Notes: a model not told the origin generated them from the letters alone. A DNA stretch of 64,000 bases from Bacteroidales bacterium (GCA_016936665.1 JAFGXI010000008.1:62001-126000); one strand, 5' to 3'. Counted from the first letter of the stretch, positions 40,352-50,247 are shown. Numbers and translations are program-made.

Positions 40352-43300
40352 ATGAATAAGCAAGTAAGAATGAAGAAAAAGATTAGTTCTATAAACATAG
40401 TCAATGCCTCTTCAAATAATCTTCAGAATATTAGTTTACAAATTCCTCACAATCATCTTATTGTAATAACGGGAGTATCCGGTTCCGGTAAAAGCTCATT
40501 AGCATTCGATGTCTTAAATCGATACGGACAACATCAGTTTTTAAGTTTACTTTCGAATAATAATCCTAAAATTCAAACACAAATAGCTCATGCCAAAGTC
40601 GAACGTATAGAAGGCTTAAGTCCTACGATTGCATTGAGTCAGAAAACAGGTATAAGTAATGAACGTTCAACAGTCGGGACTTTAAGTGGTTTGTATGATG
40701 ATTTAAGATTGTTGTTTTCTCGATACCATCAAAACGAAGACCCACATCTAAGTAGAAGTCATTTTTCATTCAATCATGCTAATGGAGCCTGTCCACACTG
40801 CAAAGGCATAGGTTTAGAAGATAAAATTTCAGTTGATAAACTTATCGAAGATCCATCTAAAACCATTCGAGAAGGCTGTTTTAAAATCACAAACCCCGAT
40901 GGTTATATCATCTATTCGCAGGTGACCATGGAGTCGCTAGAAGAAGTTTGTAAAGCCAATGGTTTTTCGGTTGACATTCCATGGAACGATCTTAGCGAGC
41001 AACAACAAGATGTTGTTCTTAACGGCAGTCAGGCCATCAAAATATTATACGGTAAGCATACTTTGGAATCTCGCATGAAATGGTCTGGCATCAAAATAAA
41101 GCCCCGCGAGAAAGAGTTTTACAAAGGCATCTTGCCGGTAATGAATCAAATTCTAAACAAAGACCGAAACCCAAATATTTTACGTTTTGCCAGCACTCAA
41201 ACTTGCTCTATTTGCAATGGACAACGATTAAATGACCGAAGCCTGCAATACAAAATCAATAATTTATCGATCGCAGAATGGAGCGAATTGAGTTTAGATA
41301 ACTTATGGCATCAGTTACGTTCTATCGAATGTGAAAATTCATCGTTAAAAAAGATGACCGATGCTGTTGTTAATAGCATGAGTAATAAAATTAAAGTACT
41401 TCAGGAACTAGGTCTGGGTTATTTAAGTTTAAGTCGTCGTTCTTCTGGTCTTTCTCCGGGAGAGATACAAACCATAAGAACAGCCAATTTGCTACAAACT
41501 CAGTTAAGTCGCGTTACCTATATTTTTGACGAGCCTTCGGTAGGCATGCACCCAAAAATTCAGTCAAAACTAATTGATATTTTTCGTAGATTGGTTGCTC
41601 AAGGAAATACCGTAATTGTTGTTGAACACGACCTGCAAACGATACAATCCGCCGATTGGATTATAGAAATTGGGCCTAATGCAGGAAGAAATGGCGGACA
41701 GTTAATTTTTAATGGAAAAGCCGATGATTTCTTTAAATTGGAACAAAAAGCCAACGAAAACTTTTATTCTGAGACTAAAACGCTGCAAAAACAAACAAAA
41801 CCTATCGAAAAGCATTCCTTTTTCAGCCTTAAAAATGCATCCATTAATAATTTAAAGCATATTGATGTCCGGTTTAAAAACCAGTCGTTAAATGTCGTTA
41901 CAGGCGTTTCCGGAGCCGGTAAATCTTCATTGATTCATCAAACATTAATTCCTTTAATCCGGAACGAATACTACGAACAGATACATGCCAAAGGCTATCC
42001 TTTGCTTGTTGGTTTCAATATCGACAAACTTACTGTTTTAGAACAATCGCCAATCGGGAAAACGGCGAGGAGTACACCTGCTACTTATGTGAAAATATTC
42101 GATCAGATTCGAAATTTGATGGCATCACTTCCGGAAGCTAAGGCTTGTAAACTGACAGCATCGTCATTCTCTTTTAATACCAAAGGCGGACGATGCGAAC
42201 ATTGCGAAGGAGCCGGAAAAATTGAAGTGGGAATGCATTTTCTTGGTCAGGTCGAAACACTTTGCCCTGTTTGTAGAGGGAAACGCTACGAAACACCCTT
42301 ACTCGAAATTAAATATCAGAATCGTTCCATAGCCGATATTTTAGAAATGACGGTTAATGAAGCTTATGAGTTTTTTGATAAAAACCAAGCAAACATTGCA
42401 AAAAACTTAAATGTTTTACGTGCTATTGGATTGGGTTATTTACGCTTAGGACAATCTTCAAATACATTATCTGGTGGCGAAGCCCAGCGTATTCGTCTTT
42501 GCGCTGAGTTGATAAATGCCAGCCCGAAACCTCATTTGTATATTTTCGACGAACCTTCAACCGGATTACATCATAAAGACATAGAAAAATTAATCTTAGT
42601 CTTCGATTCGCTCATTCAAAAAGGACATACGATTATTATTATTGAGCACAACGAACAACTGATCTACGAGGCCGACCATATTATCGATTTAGGACCGGAA
42701 AGCGGTGAGAATGGAGGAAATCTTGTTTTCGAAGGCTCTTGGAATGAATTTATAACTTCTGAGCAATCGGCAACTGCTAAAGCAATTCGCACGATTCCAT
42801 ATTATAACAAACCCAAAGTCACTGATAAATTTCCCGATAGTATCGAATTGAAGAATGTCTCTACGAATAATTTAAAAAATATCAACCTAAAATTTCCGCA
42901 TGGCAGACACACTGTTGTTGTGGGACCATCTGGATCTGGTAAAAGTAGTTTGGTTATCGATACCCTTTACACCGAAGCTCAAGCAAGATATTTAGACAGT
43001 TTCCCTTCATATTTTCGTCAGTTTAACTTAAAACACAGCGACTCAAAATTTGCATCTATAGAAGGATTGAGTCCAACGTTGGCATTATCCCAAAACATCA
43101 GCATCAAAGACCGGCGTTCTACGGTAGGTACGCTTACCGGCTTATATGAACAATTTCGATTGTTATTTTCCAGATTCGGAAAACGCTTATGCCCTCAATG
43201 CCATTCCGTTATCGAAAATAATAATTGCAAGCATTGTAACTATAAATCAGAAATTAGTCGGTGGTCGTCTGCTTTCTCGTTCAATAGATCAGAAGGAGCT

Positions 43301-45214
43301 TGCGAAAACTGTAGAGGCTTAGGGAAAATTCTAAATGCTCCGCCACATTTGTTAATTAAAGACCAATCGAGAAGCTTTCTCGACGGTGCTTTATTTAATC
43401 ATCCTTTTGTTAATAGTTTAGTGGATATTAACGATCAGCATTGGGCTAGTTTGCTTGCTGTAGGCAAAGCATATTCCACCGACTTTTCCAAAGCATTATC
43501 AGATTTAGCACCAGAAGCGATAGCTCTAGCATTCGATGGAACCGGCGATAAAATTTACGATATTGAGTGGGAATTCAAAACAAAAACCGACCAAGGAATG
43601 CATCGATTTAAAGGTGTTTGGAAAGGTTTTTCTCAGCTTATTTTAGAAGAGTATTTTAAAAAGCATCAAAACGGAAAAGGCGAAGATTTATCAAGCTTTC
43701 TGGAATATCAAACATGTTCTTCTTGTGCAGGAAAAAGACTTAAACCGGAGGTTTTGTCGGTGTATTATCAAAATAAAAATATTGCAGAATTTGCTGAGAT
43801 TAGCTTTAAAGAGCTTTATCAAATACTTCCAGAAAAGACTAATAATGAGGCAGAAACGGTTTTACTCCAACAAACTAAAAAACAAATCGAACACTTAATC
43901 GATTTTCGACTTGAACATTTGTCGATGAACCGCGACAGTGTTAGCCTTTCTGGTGGCGAAATCCAACGCCTAATGCTATCGAAACAATTAAAAGAAGGCT
44001 TGGTTGGTTTAACCTATGTTTTGGATGAGCCCTGCTCCGGTTTACACCCTGCGGACATTCCCGAAATTTCAGCTCAAATCAATTCATTAGTCGAGCAAGG
44101 ACAAACAATTATTTCGATCGAGCACAACCCTGCCTTTATCGCTTCGGCAGAGCATCTTGTTGCACTTGGTCCAAAAGCAGGCGAAGAAGGTGGAAATATT
44201 GTGTTTCAAGGGACAACAACGGATTGGTTAAAAAAACCCAAAAATATTAACCTGAAGCGAATCAGAAAATCAACATTAAAATTTGATATAGAAATAAATG
44301 CTGCTCATGCCAACAACTTAAAGCAAATCGATGTAAAATTTGCCGATCAAGCTTTTAATATTGTTTGTGGACGATCCGGAAGTGGAAAAACAAGCCTTCT
44401 GAAAGACGTTTTGTTGGCAAGTCGCCAACATGCTAGAAATTGTTTTTCTGTTAAAGGATTAGAAAAATACAGTGGTGTTGTTTGGCTAAGTCAGAATAAT
44501 CAGAAACTGAACATCGTCAGTACCTTAGCAAGCTTTTTAGGGCTTTACGATGATTTAAAAAAATTGATGTACAAAGATTTAAAATCTAAATCTTTAAAAT
44601 CAAACATATTGTCATATCACCATCCTAGCGGCCAATGCCCGGAATGTAAGGGAAAAGGATATCTTTTAACTAAACTGGACTTTATCAACAACGTAAAAAC
44701 AACTTGCGAAACATGTGGCGGGCGGCGATTCAACAACACGGCTTTAACTGTAAAATGGGGTGCTTATAACATGGCAGACTTTTTAAATTTTAGTATTGAT
44801 GAGGCTATTCATGCGTTCCCTGAAAAAAGTATATTACATAAAAATTGTTTAATGCTTCAGCGCTTAGGCTTAGGATATTTAAAACTAGGACAAGATGGGC
44901 AAACGTTTTCCGGCGGAGAACTGCAACGATTATATTTAGCTAAAACTATCTTGCAAAAAGAAAGCAACCAACAGTTATTTCTTTTAGATGAGCCAACTCG
45001 TGGACTGATGGACGATGATTTACCTTTTGTTTTGAATATCTTCGATGAATTAATCGGCAATGGCCATACAATTATAGTAATAGAGCATAGACCGGAAATG
45101 ATAAAATTGGCCGATCATGTTGTTGAATTGAATAATGGAGAATTAGTATATCAAGGAAAGGTGAGCGAGTTAATACAACAAAACAAGAGCGCAACAGCAC
45201 CTTTTCTGCTTTAA
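40352..45214 (+). CDS. Tandem-duplicated UvrA-like ATPase without UvrB-binding domains
   Basis: This 1620-residue protein is two UvrA-like proteins in one chain, each with two ABC modules. Walker A motifs lie near residues 41-49, 518-525, 857-864 and 1340-1347 (GVSGSGKSS, GVSGAGKSS, GPSGSGKSS, GRSGSGKTS). The signatures near 367, 705, 1199 and 1518 read LSPGE, LSGGE, LSGGE and FSGGE. Zinc-type CxxC pairs are kept (CPHC, CEHC, CENC, CPEC). In both halves the 100-residue UvrB-binding insertion after the first Walker A module is missing: the LLFSR helix runs almost directly to the zinc motif and FSFN segment. It thus resembles UvrA2/DrrC-type proteins more than repair UvrA. It follows the KS-beta gene by 66 bp. 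The start could instead be the ATG at 40370. Confidence 0.88.
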   Translation: MNKQVRMKKKISSINIVNASSNNLQNISLQIPHNHLIVITGVSGSGKSSLAFDVLNRYGQHQFLSLLSNNNPKIQTQIAHAKVERIEGLSPTIALSQKTGISNERSTVGTLSGLYDDLRLLFSRYHQNEDPHLSRSHFSFNHANGACPHCKGIGLEDKISVDKLIEDPSKTIREGCFKITNPDGYIIYSQVTMESLEEVCKANGFSVDIPWNDLSEQQQDVVLNGSQAIKILYGKHTLESRMKWSGIKIKPREKEFYKGILPVMNQILNKDRNPNILRFASTQTCSICNGQRLNDRSLQYKINNLSIAEWSELSLDNLWHQLRSIECENSSLKKMTDAVVNSMSNKIKVLQELGLGYLSLSRRSSGLSPGEIQTIRTANLLQTQLSRVTYIFDEPSVGMHPKIQSKLIDIFRRLVAQGNTVIVVEHDLQTIQSADWIIEIGPNAGRNGGQLIFNGKADDFFKLEQKANENFYSETKTLQKQTKPIEKHSFFSLKNASINNLKHIDVRFKNQSLNVVTGVSGAGKSSLIHQTLIPLIRNEYYEQIHAKGYPLLVGFNIDKLTVLEQSPIGKTARSTPATYVKIFDQIRNLMASLPEAKACKLTASSFSFNTKGGRCEHCEGAGKIEVGMHFLGQVETLCPVCRGKRYETPLLEIKYQNRSIADILEMTVNEAYEFFDKNQANIAKNLNVLRAIGLGYLRLGQSSNTLSGGEAQRIRLCAELINASPKPHLYIFDEPSTGLHHKDIEKLILVFDSLIQKGHTIIIIEHNEQLIYEADHIIDLGPESGENGGNLVFEGSWNEFITSEQSATAKAIRTIPYYNKPKVTDKFPDSIELKNVSTNNLKNINLKFPHGRHTVVVGPSGSGKSSLVIDTLYTEAQARYLDSFPSYFRQFNLKHSDSKFASIEGLSPTLALSQNISIKDRRSTVGTLTGLYEQFRLLFSRFGKRLCPQCHSVIENNNCKHCNYKSEISRWSSAFSFNRSEGACENCRGLGKILNAPPHLLIKDQSRSFLDGALFNHPFVNSLVDINDQHWASLLAVGKAYSTDFSKALSDLAPEAIALAFDGTGDKIYDIEWEFKTKTDQGMHRFKGVWKGFSQLILEEYFKKHQNGKGEDLSSFLEYQTCSSCAGKRLKPEVLSVYYQNKNIAEFAEISFKELYQILPEKTNNEAETVLLQQTKKQIEHLIDFRLEHLSMNRDSVSLSGGEIQRLMLSKQLKEGLVGLTYVLDEPCSGLHPADIPEISAQINSLVEQGQTIISIEHNPAFIASAEHLVALGPKAGEEGGNIVFQGTTTDWLKKPKNINLKRIRKSTLKFDIEINAAHANNLKQIDVKFADQAFNIVCGRSGSGKTSLLKDVLLASRQHARNCFSVKGLEKYSGVVWLSQNNQKLNIVSTLASFLGLYDDLKKLMYKDLKSKSLKSNILSYHHPSGQCPECKGKGYLLTKLDFINNVKTTCETCGGRRFNNTALTVKWGAYNMADFLNFSIDEAIHAFPEKSILHKNCLMLQRLGLGYLKLGQDGQTFSGGELQRLYLAKTILQKESNQQLFLLDEPTRGLMDDDLPFVLNIFDELIGNGHTIIVIEHRPEMIKLADHVVELNNGELVYQGKVSELIQQNKSATAPFLL

Positions 45215-46413
45215 CGGCTACATTCTTTAAGTAAATACTCGTCGGCTTTATAATAATTCAGAAATGAGGCTTTTTTAAAATATTTGCAGGCTTGATCCTT
45301 TTTATCTTGATAGAAATAAGCTAAGCCTTTATAATACCACAGTTCTCCATTCTGAATATCCAAATCGATGGCAATGTTAAAGTCCATTCCGGCTCTCTGG
45401 TACTGTCCATCGTCGAAATAAGCTTTACCTCTTGCAACTAACAAATCGATTCTTCGACTGTTAATGTACAAAGCGTTGGTCAAATATTCTATTGAAGGTT
45501 GATATTTTTCGGCATCGTAATAAATTAAACCGGCCAATTTTAATGTTTCAATGTTTCTATCATCAGCTTTCAATAAACGATCGACATAACTTATGGCCAA
45601 ATCGTACTGTCCCATACGCTGAGCCGACTGAGCTAGGTAATAACAGACATTGTTTCGGTATGGTTCTATTTTATCGGCCTTTTGAAAATATTCGTATGCC
45701 TTTTTATTTTTAAATGTTTCTAATTGATATTGAGCCATTAGAAAATTATACTCAAACTTATTAGGTTTTAGTTTTAAAGCTGTTTTTAAATCGCCCAAAG
45801 CATATTTGTAATCTTTGTTCAACTGAATAATATACTGTGCTCTATAGAAATAAGCTCGATCGTTATTTTTATTTTTTTCTATCAACTCGTCTAGAATATC
45901 TAAAGCCAAACTTAACTGTTTATTTTCGGCATAATATTGGGCTCTTTCGAGCGATTTCTCATCGGCACTATATAAATCTCCTTTCCAAAACGACTCCCAG
46001 TACGGACTATTTCTAAATTTTTTTAAATCGTCGTTAAATTCTATTTGATTAGAACTGACTTTATAGTCCGATTTTACGTTAGAGCGTAAATAATAATCGA
46101 CAGAATCTAAGCGATTTACATTGGCGAAACATAAAGCTAGATTGAAATCGGTCTGACCAGAATTATCTTGATTAACAAGTCGATAAAATTGAATAGCCCT
46201 CTCCCATTGGCCAACATAATAATAAGCTTCAGCCTTTAAAAACAAAATTCTAGTATTGTTGTTACTAGAAACAGAATCGGCTTGCTCAGCAGCTTGTGCG
46301 TAAAGCTTCTTCTGAAGCAAATCATCGATCTTCATGGCCTGTTCTTCGAGCGTCTGAGCACAAAGAGCCTGAGTAAATAATGCACTAAAAATTAATAACA
46401 ACCACTTACTCAT
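45211..46413 (-). CDS. Exported TPR-repeat protein
   Basis: This 400-residue protein has a signal peptide (residues 1-20, ALCAQ end) and about ten tetratricopeptide-like helix pairs, with typical pieces such as AYYYVGQWERAIQFYRLV, ALGDLKTALKLKPNKFEYNFLMAQ (seen in part) and LWYYKGLAYFYQDKKDQACKYFKKA. It probably acts as a periplasmic scaffold. I chose the ATG at 46413, which overlaps the upstream CHU_C gene stop by 8 bp; an earlier ATG would add only three residues. The stop overlaps the stop of the convergent UvrA-like gene by 4 bp. It forms one transcript with the CHU_C and DUF6702 genes and may assist that surface protein. Confidence 0.88.
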   Translation of the reverse strand: MSKWLLLIFSALFTQALCAQTLEEQAMKIDDLLQKKLYAQAAEQADSVSSNNNTRILFLKAEAYYYVGQWERAIQFYRLVNQDNSGQTDFNLALCFANVNRLDSVDYYLRSNVKSDYKVSSNQIEFNDDLKKFRNSPYWESFWKGDLYSADEKSLERAQYYAENKQLSLALDILDELIEKNKNNDRAYFYRAQYIIQLNKDYKYALGDLKTALKLKPNKFEYNFLMAQYQLETFKNKKAYEYFQKADKIEPYRNNVCYYLAQSAQRMGQYDLAISYVDRLLKADDRNIETLKLAGLIYYDAEKYQPSIEYLTNALYINSRRIDLLVARGKAYFDDGQYQRAGMDFNIAIDLDIQNGELWYYKGLAYFYQDKKDQACKYFKKASFLNYYKADEYLLKECSR

Positions 46414-49003
46414 TGGTGGCATTTTCAGTAGGATTATTCAATTGGAAAAAGCCGGTTAAGTTGCGAACCTCGATACCACTTAAACGACGTTCATACACAT
46501 CGCACGAATAATAGTAAACACCAGCATTTAATAGCTTTCCGTTCTCCATAAATCGACCGTCCCATTTAATATCCGGATCCTCGGTTTCGAAAACTAAAGT
46601 TCCCCAACGGTTATAAATTTTCATATCTACTTTTTCGACAAACTTATATGGTCCGGGGATTACTAAATCGTTGATATTATCGCCATTAGGAGAGAACACA
46701 TTGGGTAATTCATAATAAGTACAATTATCGATACAGTAGCGTTGTGTGTTCGCACTTTCATTAGCAAAAGAATCCACTGCTGTTAACGAATAACAACCGG
46801 CAATTGAATAATCCGGATAATGTAAATACACAGAATCGCTTGCCGGAATTAACGTTTGAAGGATTTGCATTTCGCCTTCGGTGGTAGGAGAATAATAAAT
46901 GTTAAAATAAGAAATATCAGCTTTACACGAATCTACAACATGCCATTCAATCGTATTATAATATTCGTCGCAACTAGATTCCAAACGCAAATTTGGCTTA
47001 CAAGGCGGAATGGTATCTATTGGTGTAACACAAGTTTCTTGCGACCAATTGTAAAGTGTTTTGGAATATTCTTGTGGAGGGTAATGGCCGATACTAAGTA
47101 TTTTATAACAATACATTAAGCCATTCTCCAAATTAAGATCTTTGTAATTGGTAGTAAGTGTAAAGCCAACAGAATCGTAGACTGAAGCATTATAATTCAT
47201 ACGATAAACCACCATAGTATCGTTCAACCAAGGGGTGCTTCTTTTAAGTTTTAAAGTCACACTGTTATCGCCAGGATATGCTTTTAAAAAAGATGATGAC
47301 GCCAATTGAGGCGTTCCAATTAATAATCTATTTCCCGGAGTGTTATTGTACATCTCAACACTATAAGAATAAATATTGTCTACTGTATTCAACAAAGAGT
47401 CAAGATAAGTGGTATCGTTAATGCTTAATGTAGAGTCGATCAAAACTAAATTTTGACCAATAATATCTTCCGATCTATATATCAAAAAAACATAAGGACC
47501 GGGCAATGCTACCGTATCAAAATCGAGATATTTAGCCCAAGACAAATCAATTTTACCATTATTTTCGTCGGTCGTAGCCACACTAACTTTTGTAATTAAA
47601 GGATATCCCAATTCCAACTCTGTGCATACTTCTTCGGATGCGTAGCTTTCAGCGCCATCGTCGAACCAAGCCACTACTCTATAGCAATATTCGAAGCCTT
47701 GTTCTAATCCTTGTCCTTCGTTATTATCGATAAAAGTGCAATTAGAAATGCCATACAGCCTACCTATATTTTCGAAACCAACCGATATGGGTATTCCGGT
47801 TTCGCAAGAAGAAGGATTCCACCCCGAAGGCGATATTTTTCTGTATACATCGTAGCCCATTGCTTGGGAGCAAATAACAGGATCCCATTGCAGAGCTATA
47901 GAATTAAAAGTGGGGGTTAATAATAAATTTTCAGGAGCCGGAGAAACCACTGTAATGTAATTCGATTTAAAATCGACCAGAATAGGCGTTTTACCTGAGT
48001 CGGTTGCTTTGTAAACCATTTGATATGGCATATATCGCACATTGCTACATTCGGTATTCCAATCGAACATATAGGCCGATTGACCATAACCTTCCGTAAT
48101 GACAGAAAAAGTTGCAGCAGGCAATGTTTCAAGAGGACCACCGGTTGCTTCTACTGTTACAAAATTCCCATCAGGTTCGTCGGCAACTACCGAATAATTA
48201 ATGTTTTGCCCTGCTTCGACGCAATAGTCTTGGACGGGTTGAATCTGCGGTTTTTGATTATTTCCATTTTGGACTTCTATTTGCATATCCCGAATGATCT
48301 GACCAATTTTAATTCCATCGCGCCATTCTTCGATAAGCATAGCAACATTGTATGAGCCTACTTGAATTGGTGCGTCCCAAACTAAATCGCCAGTAATAGC
48401 ATCGACATAAAAATCGTTCGAAGAGGGAGGAAAAGTATAATCGGGAATTTCGTCTCCATTTTCCTGCCTACAAATCGTCAACTCATAAGATATAGAATCA
48501 CCCTCGGCATCGTATGCTGAAGGGTTATGAATAAATGTTTGACCAACGACAGCTTTATCTAATGGAGGATTCAATAACACAGGTGTTGTATTAAAACCCA
48601 CTGTAGCATCAATCTTCAATGTAGTGGCAATCGAAAAAATAACATTAACAGAACCGGGGATATTATCAACTCCTTCATTTCGATTGGGGTCTTCCATCAC
48701 AATTCTATAAATACCCGGGCCTGGATATGAATGTTGCATTTTGTATACATTCTTCTGGTAATCGTCGGGTAAATAATTGACAGAAATTCTAGGAATTAAG
48801 CTGGATGTATTATCGCCCCAAGAGATGTCTAAATAATCTCTGGTTTCGTTAGCCGCCGAGGGGGTGTAAGTATAGGTTACAAGAGTAATTTCGTAAGTTA
48901 ACTCATCGATTTGTCGATAGGTAATCTCTCCTGCCCTATTGTGTGTTGCCAATAAAGTAAGTGAAAAAACTAAAAAAGCGATAATTAACCCAACCCGTTT
49001 CAT
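46406..49003 (-). CDS. CHU_C (gliding motility-associated C-terminal domain) surface protein
   Basis: This 865-residue exported protein has a signal peptide (residues 1-20) and a series of beta-rich domains. The first 120 residues (HNRAGEITYRQIDELTYEITL) match a PKD-like domain of Bacteroidota surface proteins. Fibronectin type III-like repeats follow around 355-460, 465-560 and later, and the C-terminus is the CHU_C/type B sorting domain (LPNVFSPNGDNIND, then KIYNRWGTLVFETED and WDGR), which directs export by the type IX system. No enzyme motif is visible; adhesion is likely. The start overlaps the DUF6702 stop by 4 bp (ATGA). Confidence 0.9.
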   Translation of the reverse strand: MKRVGLIIAFLVFSLTLLATHNRAGEITYRQIDELTYEITLVTYTYTPSAANETRDYLDISWGDNTSSLIPRISVNYLPDDYQKNVYKMQHSYPGPGIYRIVMEDPNRNEGVDNIPGSVNVIFSIATTLKIDATVGFNTTPVLLNPPLDKAVVGQTFIHNPSAYDAEGDSISYELTICRQENGDEIPDYTFPPSSNDFYVDAITGDLVWDAPIQVGSYNVAMLIEEWRDGIKIGQIIRDMQIEVQNGNNQKPQIQPVQDYCVEAGQNINYSVVADEPDGNFVTVEATGGPLETLPAATFSVITEGYGQSAYMFDWNTECSNVRYMPYQMVYKATDSGKTPILVDFKSNYITVVSPAPENLLLTPTFNSIALQWDPVICSQAMGYDVYRKISPSGWNPSSCETGIPISVGFENIGRLYGISNCTFIDNNEGQGLEQGFEYCYRVVAWFDDGAESYASEEVCTELELGYPLITKVSVATTDENNGKIDLSWAKYLDFDTVALPGPYVFLIYRSEDIIGQNLVLIDSTLSINDTTYLDSLLNTVDNIYSYSVEMYNNTPGNRLLIGTPQLASSSFLKAYPGDNSVTLKLKRSTPWLNDTMVVYRMNYNASVYDSVGFTLTTNYKDLNLENGLMYCYKILSIGHYPPQEYSKTLYNWSQETCVTPIDTIPPCKPNLRLESSCDEYYNTIEWHVVDSCKADISYFNIYYSPTTEGEMQILQTLIPASDSVYLHYPDYSIAGCYSLTAVDSFANESANTQRYCIDNCTYYELPNVFSPNGDNINDLVIPGPYKFVEKVDMKIYNRWGTLVFETEDPDIKWDGRFMENGKLLNAGVYYYSCDVYERRLSGIEVRNLTGFFQLNNPTENATNE

Positions 49004-49509
49004 AGCACAAATTTAAAGTTTTGATTCTTGAAAGTAAAGCGATTGGCCAATTCTTTCCCTTTATAAGACAAAATCATCAAATTAGTTTGATCGTCGAACA
49101 AATCGCACATTAATTGGTTACTTATATTTAAGCTTTGAATGTTCGTTGCTTTTGGTTGTACCGTAAAGTATAACCAAACTGCATTTTCTTTAAGCTCCGA
49201 CCGATCAACCTTTGAGATTGAATAGATTTGGTTATCATCATCTGATATTTTAAAATTTTTATCGATATAAACTACAATTGCTTTTTGATATTTTTCTATA
49301 TCGGATACTTCTGAGAAGGTGATTGAACGTTTGTTCTCTTTCGATAAAATAGTTCCAAAATCGTCTGCAAAAATTTTAACAGAAAATTGAATCACACCTT
49401 CGTTTGTGATATCCATATTAACAACGGTAACATGTATTGGATGGGCTTGAAGGCTTCCAAACGAAGCTAAAATCAAAAAAACTGATATCAGTAAAACACA
49501 TTTACTCAT
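49000..49509 (-). CDS. DUF6702 family exported protein
   Basis: This 169-residue protein has a signal peptide (residues 1-22) and then the DUF6702 start HPIHVTVVNMDITNEG, a beta-rich domain with IKFADDFGTIL-like strands, and ends in FKNQNFKF. The family is of unknown function and often lies near HupE-type membrane proteins, as here, where one is encoded divergently 108 bp away. A metal-related periplasmic role has been suggested by context only. It heads the three-gene unit that includes the CHU_C and TPR genes. A TAnnTTTG element (49514-49521) lies so close that the mRNA would be almost leaderless. Confidence 0.8.
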   Translation of the reverse strand: MSKCVLLISVFLILASFGSLQAHPIHVTVVNMDITNEGVIQFSVKIFADDFGTILSKENKRSITFSEVSDIEKYQKAIVVYIDKNFKISDDDNQIYSISKVDRSELKENAVWLYFTVQPKATNIQSLNISNQLMCDLFDDQTNLMILSYKGKELANRFTFKNQNFKFVL

Positions 49510-49599
49510 TCTACAAATTTACATTCCTTTATCGAATAAGGGAATTAGAATCGTTAATTTATCGAAAAAAGAAAATGTTAAAATATTTGAATATTAATT

Positions 49600-49607
49600 T
49601 AATTTTG
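49600..49607 (+). promoter_or_regulatory. Candidate -7 element for the HupE-like gene
   Basis: TAATTTTG matches TAnnTTTG. Transcription from about 49614 would favour the ATG at 49633 over the one at 49618. No -33 element at standard spacing is visible. Confidence 0.3.
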
Positions 49608-49617
49608 AAAATAAAAA

Positions 49618-50196
49618 ATGTCCACTTTTTACATGTACCTAGAGCTTGGCGTAACCCACATTGCCGACCTCAATGGGTACGATCACATATTATTTTTAAT
49701 TAGTTTGGTCGCTGCATATCAGTGGAGCGATTGGAAAAAATTACTTAAACTAATCACCGCTTTCACTTTGGGGCACTCTATTTCTTTAACATTATCAGTT
49801 TTAAATGTTGTTCAGTTTTCAACAGCTTTAATCGAATTAATAATTCCATTTACAATTGTAATTGGTTCTGCGGCAAATTTTTGGAGCAAATCTAAATCGC
49901 ATCAATATTATAACCTAGAATACAGTGTCAGTGCTGTATTTGGGCTGATTCATGGTTTAGGATTCTCGGTGTTATTGAAATCACTATTAGGTCAAGAAAC
50001 ATCGATTTTAAAACCTCTCTTTGCCTTTAACTTAGGTCTGGAGCTTGGGCAAATTACCATTGTAAGTATCATCTTAAGTTTATCGTGGGTTATTGTTCGA
50101 TTTTTCACTCTAAGAGCTTTTTACTGGACGTTGGCTCAGTCTATACTAGCTCTGGCTTTTTCCATTAAAATGATCTGGGAACGTTGGTTGTGGTAA
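49618..50196 (+). CDS. HupE/UreJ-like membrane protein
   Basis: This 192-residue membrane protein has about six helices and the HupE/UreJ_2 features: LELGVTHIADLNGYDHILFL with two His and an Asp near the start, TLGHSISLTLS, and VFGLIHGLGFSVLL. Such proteins are thought to move nickel or a related metal, but many family members in Bacteroidota lack nickel enzymes nearby, and I see none here. The true start may be the ATG at 49633, which leaves MYLELGVTHI as N-terminus. It is divergent from the DUF6702 gene, a common pairing. Confidence 0.83.
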   Translation: MSTFYMYLELGVTHIADLNGYDHILFLISLVAAYQWSDWKKLLKLITAFTLGHSISLTLSVLNVVQFSTALIELIIPFTIVIGSAANFWSKSKSHQYYNLEYSVSAVFGLIHGLGFSVLLKSLLGQETSILKPLFAFNLGLELGQITIVSIILSLSWVIVRFFTLRAFYWTLAQSILALAFSIKMIWERWLW

Positions 50197-50219
50197 TCTT
50201 AAAAATTCATAAAGGATTT

Positions 50220-50247
50220 TTGTGCAGTCGTATTAATTTTATTTTTG
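50220..50247 (+). promoter_or_regulatory. Promoter of trmD
   Basis: TTG at 50220-50222, a 17 bp spacer and TATTTTTG at 50240-50247 match the Bacteroidota consensus. Transcription from about 50254 would give an 18 nt leader before the ATG at 50272. Confidence 0.6.

Noticed and set aside
40352..45214. Fusion of two genes by assembly error
   Set aside because: The frame is open through 4.8 kb, the two halves are only distantly similar, and both keep all nucleotide-binding motifs. A tandem UvrA is known in Chlamydia.
48020..48355. 111-codon open frame on the plus strand
   Set aside because: It is antisense to the CHU_C protein and has no family resemblance.
49008..49015. TAnnTTTG element directly before the CHU_C gene
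   Set aside because: It lies in the coding end of the DUF6702 gene, and the two genes overlap by ATGA, so coupled translation is the simpler reading.
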